Notes: generated from the letters alone by a model not told the origin. A DNA stretch of 5,767 bases from an uncultured Collinsella sp. (GCA_900752475.1 CAADVJ010000184.1:1-5767), one strand, 5' to 3'. Positions 1 through 5,591 are shown, counted from the stretch's first letter. A program made the numbers and translations.

Positions 1-735
1 AATGACATCGGCGGCAAGCGAGCCGCTCACGGTATCGATGCGCTGCAGCACGATATCGTCCTCGCCCGCGTTCTTATCGACCACGTTGTTCTGCGCCAAG
101 AAAATCATCCACGGCGCGATGGTGGTACCGATCGTGGCGACCACGAGCGACACGTAGCTGGGATCGTTCTGAATATTGGGAACGACCAGGTCGACCGCGA
201 CCTCACCCCAGTTGGGGCCAGCCATAAACGCGGCGACAATATAGGTCACGAACACGCAGCTCACCAGCAGCAGAATCTTCTCGATGCGCTGGAAACTACC
301 CGACATGGTAAGCATCCACACCAGCAGCGCTACCAACGGCACCGAGATGCTCGCCGGCACGCCAAAGAGAGCAAGGCCGCTGGCGATGCCCGCAAACTCC
401 GAAATGGTCACAGCCGTGTTGGCGATCAACAGCGCCGCCATAGCAAGTACACTCTTGCGCACGCCAAAGCGCTCGCGGATGAGCGATGCCAGGCCCTTGC
501 CCGTGACGCAGCCGCAGCGCGCCGCGGTCTCCTGCGTCACGATGAGCAGCACAGTCATGACGGGAAGCATCCAGAGCATCTTGTAGCCATAGCTGGCGCC
601 CGCACTGGAATACGTTGCAATGCCGCCGGCGTCATTGCCCGAAAGCGCCGCCAGCAGACCGGGGCCCATAGCGCCAAAGATGGCCGCGATGGTCAACTTT
701 TGCTTGGTGCCCGACTTTTGCTTGGTATTTTGCAC
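1..735 (-). CDS. NRAMP-related divalent metal transporter, probably NRMT-type Mg2+ transporter (3' part outside window)
   Basis: SLC11/NRAMP-family membrane transporter; 245 codons are visible and the frame is open to the window edge, so roughly the C-terminal 40% is missing if the length is typical. Helix 1 (about residues 14-31) runs GPGLLAALSGNDAGGIAT, which aligns with the MntH stretch GPxxIAAIGYIDPGNFAT. The metal-binding DPGN is therefore DAGG (D35 kept, P to A36, N to G38). In helix 6 the MPH motif is APW (A207, P208, W209). Loss of the soft Met ligand and of the His is the pattern known for NRAMP-related Mg2+ transporters, including one characterised from Eggerthella lenta of the same class; Mg2+ as substrate is inferred from this. 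The GTG start at 735 is preferred because AGGTGG (740-745) sits four bases upstream and there is no nearby in-frame ATG. That Shine-Dalgarno overlaps the stop of the preceding MgtE-like gene (8-base gap), so the two are co-transcribed and probably translationally coupled. Confidence 0.88.
   Translation of the reverse strand, partial: MQNTKQKSGTKQKLTIAAIFGAMGPGLLAALSGNDAGGIATYSSAGASYGYKMLWMLPVMTVLLIVTQETAARCGCVTGKGLASLIRERFGVRKSVLAMAALLIANTAVTISEFAGIASGLALFGVPASISVPLVALLVWMLTMSGSFQRIEKILLLVSCVFVTYIVAAFMAGPNWGEVAVDLVVPNIQNDPSYVSLVVATIGTTIAPWMIFLAQNNVVDKNAGEDDIVLQRIDTVSGSLAADVI
696..726 (-). repeat. Two 13-bp direct repeats in the transporter N-terminus
   Basis: The 13-mer ACTTTTGCTTGGT (plus-strand reading) occurs exactly at 696-708 and 714-726, an 18-base period. 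On the coding strand it encodes two TKQK units (TKQKSG, then TKQKL) in the basic cytoplasmic tail ahead of helix 1. The period is a whole number of codons, so copy-number slippage would preserve the frame. Probably a minor local duplication. Confidence 0.6.
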
Positions 736-743
736 GCGACCAC

Positions 744-2588
744 CTAACCAATGACCGACATGGTGAGCAGCACCGCAGCGGCGCAGTACGCTACGCACGA
801 GATCATGACGGCAATAACGTTCATGGCGGTGCCCGACGTGTTGAGGTCATGCTCGTCACGCCAGAACAGCACCATCAGGTAAATCACGGCGCTCATGTTG
901 CCAACCAGGCAAATGATGGCAGCGATATTAAAGCACCCGGTAAAGAGTTGCTCCTCAAACATGGGCGCATCGGGGAACGCGGCGGTGCGCACCAGCTGGG
1001 CGCACAGGTAGGTCACGAGTGACAGAATCAGGCCCATGCCCGTGCTCTGGAAGAAGAACCCCAGATATGGCTTGGGCTCGTCGTCGTGACCGTCATACTC
1101 CAAGAAGTAGTTCTTGACGAACGACACCATGCGCGAGGCAGCAAGCAGCACGAGCGGCATGGCGCACATGGGGAACACCACCAGATGCGCGGAGCCGAGC
1201 GCCGTCCCCAGCACCGTTGCCATGATGCACGAGGCAATGCCCCACACGACAACCCAGTACTGGCGATGCACGAACCAGCTGAGCACGTTCGTCGAGTCGT
1301 CCGACGCGCTATCGCCCGAGCCGACACCGGCGATCTGCAGGTCCTCCTGATGCTCCTCGGCGATAACGTCCATGGCGTCGTCGAAGGTCACGATGCCCAG
1401 GATATGACGGTTCTCGTCGCAGACAGGGATGGAAACCAGGTCGTACTTGGTCATCTCGTCCGTCACGTCTTCCTGGTCCTCGTCGGGCGACACGTAGACC
1501 AGGTCGCGATAGGCGAGCTGGCCCAGCGTGGCATCGCGGTCGGCCACGATCAACGTGCGCAGCGAGAGCACGCCGGTGAGCATGCCGCTCGGATCCTCGG
1601 TATAGACGTAATAGACACTCTCGAAGTCCTCATCGAGTTTGCGAATCGCCTCGATGGCATCGCCGACCGTCGCCGTGGCGGGCAGCGAGACAAACTCCGA
1701 GGTCATGATGCGGCCGGCGGTGTTGTCCTCATAACCCAGCAGGTTACGAATCGCCTTCTCCTCCTTGACGCCCATCAGGCGCAGGAGCTTCTCGGCCTTC
1801 TCGTAATCGAGCTCGTCGATCAGGTCAGCTGCATCGTCCGGGTCCATCATGGCCAGCATCGACGATGCGTCCGTGTCGGACAGGCCCTCGAGCATCTCGG
1901 TCATAAGCTCGTCGTCATCGAACTCCGAGATGGCCTCGGCGGCCTGGGCAGTATCGAGCTGCGCAAACACCTGCGCACGTAGGCGCGGGTCGAGCTGCTC
2001 GATGATGTCGGCAATGTCGGCAGGGTGCAGCTCACCAAGCGTCTTGTGCGACACCGAGAGCTGGATGTTCTTAGTCGAGCGATCGAGCAGGTCCATGTAG
2101 GACCAGGCAATAATGTCCTCGCTGAGCGGCTTGCCCAGGTGCTTCATAAAGCCTTCGACGATATGCTCGAGCGCGGGGCTGATGGCGCGTAGCAGACCGC
2201 GGGCACCGACCTCGGCGCCCAGCAGGCGCAGCTGGTTTTCGCCCGACATGGAAAACTTGATGTCGTTTACGCGCACGACCTTCATGCCCTGCGTGTCGAC
2301 AATCTGCTTGTTGAGCACGTCGCGGGCAAGCAAGAGTTCGGTCGGCTGCAGGTACGAAAAACGGATTTCGGTGGCCGACGTCTTAAGGTGTACACCCGTC
2401 TCGTCGATGCGATCGACCCATTTGCGCCAGCTGATCATAAACGGCGTCTTGCCGGGGCCGCGGAACGCGAGCGACGTCACGTGCGGAAAAACTTCGCCGG
2501 TAGCAATACCAAAATCGTTCACCACGCCGAGCTTTTCGCCATCGACGTCCAAGACCGGCAATTTGAGCATCTCACTCAGATAATTCAA
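744..2588 (-). CDS. MgtE-like membrane protein: PRC-barrel, MgtE_N, paired CBS and a divergent 5-helix membrane domain
   Basis: A 614-residue protein. Residues 1-170 look like two PRC-barrel-type modules (first one 'LPVLDVDGEKLGVVNDFG'). Residues 185-285 are an MgtE_N superhelical domain (LHPADIADIIEQLD, then repeated acidic helical units such as MDPDDAADLIDEL). 'AGRIMTSEFVSL' at 291 opens a CBS pair (about 293-413), with a second CBS core near 384-405. After an acidic linker (420-434) come about five hydrophobic helices (roughly 443-465, 468-488, 510-534, 548-575, 588-612). In MgtE the N and CBS domains sense cytosolic Mg2+ and gate the pore. The membrane part here lacks the GGNxGxQ-type motif and the DPA...SGP pore motif; only D581 followed by SG (585-586) faintly recalls the latter. 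It may be a divergent channel or a sensor subunit for the NRMT transporter eight bases downstream. The start chosen is TTG (2588), with GGAG five bases upstream and an in-frame stop just before it. ATG at 2570 (codon 7) is an alternative. Confidence 0.85.
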   Translation of the reverse strand: MNYLSEMLKLPVLDVDGEKLGVVNDFGIATGEVFPHVTSLAFRGPGKTPFMISWRKWVDRIDETGVHLKTSATEIRFSYLQPTELLLARDVLNKQIVDTQGMKVVRVNDIKFSMSGENQLRLLGAEVGARGLLRAISPALEHIVEGFMKHLGKPLSEDIIAWSYMDLLDRSTKNIQLSVSHKTLGELHPADIADIIEQLDPRLRAQVFAQLDTAQAAEAISEFDDDELMTEMLEGLSDTDASSMLAMMDPDDAADLIDELDYEKAEKLLRLMGVKEEKAIRNLLGYEDNTAGRIMTSEFVSLPATATVGDAIEAIRKLDEDFESVYYVYTEDPSGMLTGVLSLRTLIVADRDATLGQLAYRDLVYVSPDEDQEDVTDEMTKYDLVSIPVCDENRHILGIVTFDDAMDVIAEEHQEDLQIAGVGSGDSASDDSTNVLSWFVHRQYWVVVWGIASCIMATVLGTALGSAHLVVFPMCAMPLVLLAASRMVSFVKNYFLEYDGHDDEPKPYLGFFFQSTGMGLILSLVTYLCAQLVRTAAFPDAPMFEEQLFTGCFNIAAIICLVGNMSAVIYLMVLFWRDEHDLNTSGTAMNVIAVMISCVAYCAAAVLLTMSVIG

Positions 2589-2604
2589 TGGTGCTCCCCA
2601 TCAT
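2572..2604 (-). CDS. Possible 10-codon leader ORF overlapping the MgtE-like gene start
   Basis: ATG at 2604 follows a GGAGG Shine-Dalgarno (2609-2613) by four bases; a second ATG follows immediately at 2601. The frame reads MMGSTIELSE and stops with TGA at 2574-2572, overlapping the first codons of the MgtE-like gene in another frame. One base after the stop lies ATG (2570), codon 7 of that gene, an arrangement suited to translational coupling. The leader's Shine-Dalgarno is stronger than the one serving the TTG start. It could be a true leader peptide, a decoy start, or a sign of a single-base sequence difference at the gene start. Confidence 0.35.
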   Translation of the reverse strand: MMGSTIELSE

Positions 2605-2611
2605 TATTCCT

Positions 2612-2640
2612 CCGAACGCGGCCGCGCGTGCGGCGTCCGG
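2612..2640 (-). promoter_or_regulatory. GC-rich hairpin running into the leader Shine-Dalgarno
   Basis: On the minus strand CCGGACGC (2640-2633) pairs with GCGTTCGG (2619-2612), eight pairs with one G-U; inside, after one C-C mismatch, GC pairs again with GC. The last two G's of the 3' arm are the first two G's of the GGAGG at 2613-2609. Folding would therefore hide part of the ribosome binding site upstream of the MgtE-like gene. The pairing is visible in the sequence; the regulatory role is inferred. Confidence 0.4.
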
Positions 2641-2693
2641 GGGCTTCTGGATATGTATACGCATGCGCGGGCGGCACGCCGCTCGACGCTTAC

Positions 2694-2781
2694 ACCCCGT
2701 GCATGCGCAAAAAGCACCTGCATGGGGTCATCGACTGTATGGTCGAGGTTTGGATTTCACCTGTAACCTTTCTCTTGACCC
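2694..2781 (-). promoter_or_regulatory. Candidate structured 5'-UTR element: three-way junction with competing hairpin
   Basis: Read on the minus strand, GGGTCA (2781-2776) pairs with TGACCC (2730-2725) as P1. P1 encloses a seven-base joining strand (2775-2769), then P2 (GGTT 2768-2765 with AACC 2750-2747, inner GG/CC), then P3 (TCGAC 2746-2742 with GTCGA 2735-2731, loop CATACA). P2, P3 and the closing strand of P1 abut without spare bases, as in a compact three-way junction. The ACCC of the P1 3' strand is also the start of a second hairpin (2728-2715 with 2707-2694: ACCCC, TGCA and GTG blocks broken by single mismatches, loop containing T5). P1 and this hairpin exclude each other, as in switching leaders. 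I do not recognise it as M-box, yybP-ykoY, TPP, cobalamin, ydaO or any other class I know. It precedes an apparent Mg2+ transport operon. Confidence 0.45.
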
Positions 2782-2796
2782 TCATTAACCGCAGTA

Positions 2797-2805
2797 ACTA
2801 TAGCA
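2797..2805 (-). promoter_or_regulatory. Probable extended -10 promoter for the MgtE-like/NRMT operon
   Basis: The minus strand reads TGCTATAGT, an extended -10 (TGnTATAAT) with one mismatch in the hexamer. The region 17 bases upstream (2820-2825, ATGCCG) matches only three positions of a -35 box, which extended -10 promoters tolerate. Transcription would start near 2790, about ten bases before the first strand of the three-way junction, leaving a leader of about 200 bases. Confidence 0.45.
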
Positions 2806-2829
2806 TCAGCATCGCCCTGCGGCATCGAA

Positions 2830-2859
2830 TTTATGCGCTGCACATTGCAGGCATACCAA
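2830..2859 (-). promoter_or_regulatory. Alternative weak promoter with a dyad in its spacer
   Basis: TTGGTA (2859-2854) and CATAAA (2835-2830) are separated by 18 bases on the minus strand. The spacer contains the perfect dyad CTGCA-nnn-TGCAG (2838-2850), widened imperfectly by flanking ATGC/GCAT. A dyad there could be a repressor or metalloregulator operator. Both hexamers match the consensus poorly, so this is only a candidate. Confidence 0.25.
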
Positions 2860-2879
2860 ACGCTGACGCATCCGTGACA

Positions 2880-2919
2880 TAGTCATTGGGGACGTTCTTA
2901 AACGACTACCCAATGACTA
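2880..2919. repeat. Perfect 11-bp inverted repeat at the deacetylase-like gene stop, possibly a dispersed palindromic element
   Basis: TAGTCATTGGG (2880-2890) and CCCAATGACTA (2909-2919) are exact inverted copies around an 18-base centre that can pair further (GACGTT/AACGAC with one mismatch). The right arm contains the TAG stop of the NodB-domain gene. No T-run follows on either strand, so it is not a standard intrinsic terminator. Size, symmetry and position at a gene end resemble REP-type intergenic palindromes. Only one copy is seen in this window. Confidence 0.55.
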
Positions 2920-4323
2920 CTCTGTGGTGTCGTCGTCCTCGGCAAGTTGGGGGAACACGGCGTCCTTGGGCATGGTGGCCTTCGTCAGCGAGGTGAGCTT
3001 TTTGCTCAGCGACGTGTCCGTCTTGACCAGGTCGCTGAGCGTCACGATCTTGTAGCCGTCGGCAATGAGGCCGTCGATAATCTGCGGCAGCGCCTCGAGT
3101 GTCTGCTCGGCGCATTCGTCTCTATCGGTGAGCAGCACGATATTGCCCGGCGTCACCGAATCCAGCACCGTCGAGACCTGCTCGTCGGCACCGTTGAGTA
3201 GCCAGTCGCCCGAGTCGATATTCCACGAGACCACGGCGGAGACCAGGTCCATCGCATCAATCCAGTTTTGCTCGTCAAAGGCAGCGTAGGGAGCACGCAG
3301 TAGCATCGTCTTCACGCCGGTCGCCGACTTAATCGCATCGGTGCCTTTCGTGATCTGTTCGCGTACCGCCTCACGGTCCTGACCCTTGAGCGAATCGTCG
3401 CTGTAGCTGTTGGATCCGATCTCGCACCCGGCATCGACAATCGCCTTGGCCGTGGCAGGCGAGGCCTCGACCGCATCGCCCGAAAGGAAGAACGTCGCGG
3501 TGACGCCCTTTTCCTTGAGCACCTGCAAGATCTGTTTGGTGGCGCCGCTCGGACCCTCGTCAAACGTCAGCGCCACGTACTTTTTGTTGCCCTTGGGCGC
3601 CACGCTGGCGCACGCAACAACGCAATCGGTGGCGGGCACAACCTCGCCGCGGTCCTGCGTCTTGCCCGACTGCTCACCAACCCACACCTCGGAGCGGCCC
3701 TGGACACCCCACGTCTGCACATACTCGATAGCGCCCGTGCCCTCGACCTTGAGCTTGGGCTCGATAACCGTAGCCTGAACCTCGTGCTTCTCGTAGATGT
3801 TACGGCCATCCTTGACCGTCACCTTCTCGCCACCCTCAAGTTCGCGGCTATCCCATTTGCCCTGCTTCACGCGCTTGCCGTCGACCTTCACCGACAGCTT
3901 TTCGCCCCCATGGCGCTTGAGCACGCTGTCATCGACGGCCAGCAGGTCGCCTGCGTCGTAGGTGTCAGTCAACTCCTGGTCGTCGATGAGGTTTTGTAGC
4001 GTAGAGCCGACGCGCACTGCGGTCTTCTGGCCGTTGAGCTCCACGTCCACGCTGCGGTTGACGTAGCCCACGACGGCAGCGATAAACAGCACGAGTGCGC
4101 AACCCACGGCGATGAGCGCATAGGGCAGGCGAGACGAACGACGGGGTGTGCGGCTGTTGCCGATGCGCGCACTGCGATCGCTAAAGCCGCGGCTATGGTT
4201 GAGATACATCGCGCCGGGCTTACGGTGACGCTTGCGCTGACCGCTGGGCAGCTGCCCCAGGTCGCGGCGCGCCGTCGGACGCGCACCCGAACGCCCGTTT
4301 AAGTTGGATCCGTTTTGGCGCAT
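2917..4323 (-). CDS. Membrane-anchored NodB/CE4-like protein with degenerate metal site (probable pseudo-deacetylase)
   Basis: 468 residues: a basic cytoplasmic tail (1-65), one membrane helix (66-88), an extracytoplasmic region (89-190) with a stretch like the DUF348/ubiquitin-like wall modules (VELNGQKTAVRVGSTLQNLI), and a NodB-fold domain (about 245-435). CE4 enzymes deacetylate peptidoglycan or other glycans using an Asp-His-His metal site. Here motif 1 is TFDEGP (D255, E256 in place of the metal-binding Asp). Motif 2 is SNSYSDD (304-310) where NHTYSHP is usual, so both His ligands are replaced by N305 and D309. Motif 3 is RAPY (343-346), motif 4 keeps D370 and DW (373-374), and motif 5 is LLTD with T399 replacing the catalytic His. 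The frame is intact and the fold motifs are kept, so this is a substituted protein rather than a decayed gene. A wall-binding or sensing role is possible but unproven. GGGGGAGGG precedes the ATG; M39 is a weaker alternative start. No convincing promoter of its own was seen; readthrough of the upstream terminator is possible. Confidence 0.88.
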   Translation of the reverse strand: MRQNGSNLNGRSGARPTARRDLGQLPSGQRKRHRKPGAMYLNHSRGFSDRSARIGNSRTPRRSSRLPYALIAVGCALVLFIAAVVGYVNRSVDVELNGQKTAVRVGSTLQNLIDDQELTDTYDAGDLLAVDDSVLKRHGGEKLSVKVDGKRVKQGKWDSRELEGGEKVTVKDGRNIYEKHEVQATVIEPKLKVEGTGAIEYVQTWGVQGRSEVWVGEQSGKTQDRGEVVPATDCVVACASVAPKGNKKYVALTFDEGPSGATKQILQVLKEKGVTATFFLSGDAVEASPATAKAIVDAGCEIGSNSYSDDSLKGQDREAVREQITKGTDAIKSATGVKTMLLRAPYAAFDEQNWIDAMDLVSAVVSWNIDSGDWLLNGADEQVSTVLDSVTPGNIVLLTDRDECAEQTLEALPQIIDGLIADGYKIVTLSDLVKTDTSLSKKLTSLTKATMPKDAVFPQLAEDDDTTE

Positions 4324-4336
4324 GTGCCCTCCCCCA

Positions 4337-4374
4337 TAAACACAGCAAGCCGGAGCAACAGGTCTCCGGCTTGC
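4337..4374 (-). terminator. Probable rho-independent terminator of the ytxH-like/PRC-barrel unit
   Basis: On the minus strand GCAAGCCGGAG pairs perfectly with CTCCGGCTTGC (4374-4364 with 4355-4345) around an 8-base loop. It is followed by TGTGTTTA, a modest T-rich tail. It lies 21 bases after the PRC-barrel stop and just before the Shine-Dalgarno of the NodB-domain gene. The weak tail allows partial readthrough. Confidence 0.7.
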
Positions 4375-4395
4375 CTCCCATCATTTGGTACGTCG

Positions 4396-5151
4396 CTATT
4401 TTGTAGCTTTTGACGAGCCTCCGCTCGCCTTTTGGTATTCGTCCTTAAAGGCCTTGAACATGCCGCGCGTCTTGCCGAGCTGCTTGCCCAGTGCGCGACT
4501 GCCCTTGTCCACGGCAACCGATCCCTTGTCGTCGAGCACCTTGGCGCCCTTTTTGACCTTGTCGCCCACCACGACGCTGGCCTCGGCGGCCTTGGCAGCC
4601 GCACCGCCCGAATACCCGAGCGACTTGACCTCGTCCGAGACGACCATCGCGCCGTTCTCGTAGCCGCGCAGCATCGTCGGCGGCACCTGCGTGTCACCAA
4701 CCAAAACACTCGAAGCAGCACCGGCGGTCACATAGAATGCCTGCACGATGCCCGAACGCGGCTTGAACTCCACATCCGAGCAATAGCCCACGACGTCGCC
4801 CGATTCCGTGCGCACGTCCATACCGACCCAGATGATGCAATCGTCCAGGTTGATGTCGAGGCGCTTGGCGGCGGCGGCATCGTACGTGTCCTTGACGTCA
4901 TCGACCGCAATGGCGCCCTCGTAGACACCAATGGCGTCGAGCGCTACGAATCGGTCGGGACGCTCGATCATGCCCGCGATATCGGACTGGCGGACCATAA
5001 AGCCGACCACGCGCGTACCGCCCGGGGTAAAGACCGGAAAGTGAATCTTTCCGAGCTTTTTAGGGCTGCGCGGCGTGCCGTCCTTTTTGGTGCGCTTGTC
5101 CTCGGTAGGCTTGCGATAGATCTTGGCGCCGACAAAATCCCCGGCGCGCAT
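4396..5151 (-). CDS. PRC-barrel domain protein, two barrels plus basic tail
   Basis: 251 residues with no signal peptide or membrane helix, so cytoplasmic. Two beta-rich PRC-barrel-type units are apparent. The first (about 1-85) has MRAGDFVGAKIY, a Lys-rich insert (13-35), GKIHFPVFTPGGTRVVGFMVR and later FVALDAIGVY. The second (about 100-178) has WVGMDVRTESGDVVGYCSDVEF and later VPPTMLRGYENGAMVV. From about 182 a Lys/Ala/Gly-rich tail follows (GDKVKKGAKVLDDKG, ALGKQLGKTRG), probably partly helical and nucleic-acid- or membrane-surface-binding, though this is inference. PRC barrels are small adaptor folds found in the photosynthetic reaction-centre H subunit and in the RNA-processing factor RimM; they do not indicate a reaction. 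Its ATG shares one base with the TAA of the YtxH-like gene (TAATG), and GAGG lies four bases upstream, so translation is coupled. The MgtE-like protein at 744..2588 begins with a related barrel. Confidence 0.82.
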   Translation of the reverse strand: MRAGDFVGAKIYRKPTEDKRTKKDGTPRSPKKLGKIHFPVFTPGGTRVVGFMVRQSDIAGMIERPDRFVALDAIGVYEGAIAVDDVKDTYDAAAAKRLDINLDDCIIWVGMDVRTESGDVVGYCSDVEFKPRSGIVQAFYVTAGAASSVLVGDTQVPPTMLRGYENGAMVVSDEVKSLGYSGGAAAKAAEASVVVGDKVKKGAKVLDDKGSVAVDKGSRALGKQLGKTRGMFKAFKDEYQKASGGSSKATK

Positions 5152-5540
5152 TATGCCTCGGTCGAGGGCTCCGCAGCCTCGGTATCAGCCTCGACGGCGT
5201 TCTCGACCACGACGTCGGCGGCAGGCGTCACGTTGCCGCCCGAAATGGCGTCGTTGAGCTGCTCGCGCAGCTGGTCCATGCGCTCGCGGGCCAGGTCGAC
5301 CTTGGCGCGCAGGTCGTCGGTCTTGGCGTCGACCATCGGGCCAAAGTCATTCACCGCAGCACGGGCCTCCTCGGCGCTGTGCTCGTAGGTGTCGCGCATA
5401 TTGTCCCAGGCGTCGTTGGCGATATCGGCAGCCATGGCGCGGGTCTCGGCGCCCGAGCGCGGGGCCAGAGCAACGCCGACAATAGCGCCGGCAGCGGCAC
5501 CAAAAAGTGCGCCGGAGACAAAGCTGAAAGTCTTACCCAT
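5151..5540 (-). CDS. YtxH-family small membrane protein
   Basis: 129 residues. Residues 4-24 form a Gly/Ala-rich helix (FVSGALFGAAAGAIVGVALAP) followed at once by APRSGAETR, the arrangement typical of YtxH proteins (LxAPxSGxETR). Residues about 30-100 are amphipathic and partly coiled-coil (MVDAKTDDLRAKVDLARERM), ending in an acidic, Ala/Glu-rich tail. YtxH-type proteins are linked to envelope or general stress in Firmicutes; no biochemical activity is known. The ATG at 5540 is chosen because AGGAGAGG (5548-5555) lies seven bases upstream and the product begins MGKTFSFVSG. ATG at 5546 (adding MI) is also possible, while the further open frame up to 5612 runs through the promoter and is not credible. 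The gene is first in a two-gene unit with the PRC-barrel protein. Confidence 0.85.
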   Translation of the reverse strand: MGKTFSFVSGALFGAAAGAIVGVALAPRSGAETRAMAADIANDAWDNMRDTYEHSAEEARAAVNDFGPMVDAKTDDLRAKVDLARERMDQLREQLNDAISGGNVTPAADVVVENAVEADTEAAEPSTEA

Positions 5541-5555
5541 GATCATTCCTCTCCT

Positions 5556-5575
5556 GCGGGCACGTCGGTGCCCAC
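5556..5575 (-). promoter_or_regulatory. Leader hairpin before the YtxH-like gene
   Basis: On the minus strand GTGGGCAC pairs with GTGCCCGC around loop CGAC (eight pairs, one G-U). It ends immediately before AGGAGAGG. It leaves the ribosome binding site single-stranded and may stabilise the short leader or modulate initiation. The pairing is seen; the role is inferred. Confidence 0.4.
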
Positions 5576-5591
5576 CGTTTGAATGCTGTCC

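Noticed and set aside
1086..1982. Long open frame on the plus strand (298 codons) opposite the MgtE-like gene
   Set aside because: His/Arg/Val-rich composition with no domain sense; it mirrors the CBS/MgtE coding frame and reflects codon bias in GC-rich DNA.
2694..2728. Strong imperfect hairpin considered as an intrinsic terminator
   Set aside because: The T-run lies in the loop, not after the stem; the stem is followed by GTAAGCG. Treated as part of a regulatory fold instead.
2775..2804. Plus-strand promoter-like pair TTGACC and TATAGC with an 18-base spacer
   Set aside because: It points toward the 3' end of a minus-strand gene with no plus-strand gene to drive. The TATAGC arises because CTATAG is palindromic and the minus-strand extended -10 uses the same bases. 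Antisense transcription cannot be excluded.
2388..2882. Plus-strand open frame across the intergenic region
   Set aside because: It starts inside the MgtE-like gene and its product has no membrane, signal or domain features; the intergenic part is explained better by promoter and leader structure.
2589..2916. Possible M-box or yybP-ykoY riboswitch in the leader of the Mg2+ transporter operon
   Set aside because: I looked for the conserved core segments of these classes and did not recognise them; the visible fold is a smaller three-way junction.
4432..5388. Long plus-strand open frame (318 codons) opposite the PRC-barrel and YtxH-like genes
   Set aside because: It runs across two well-supported minus-strand genes, has no recognisable motif, and is typical antisense shadow sequence.
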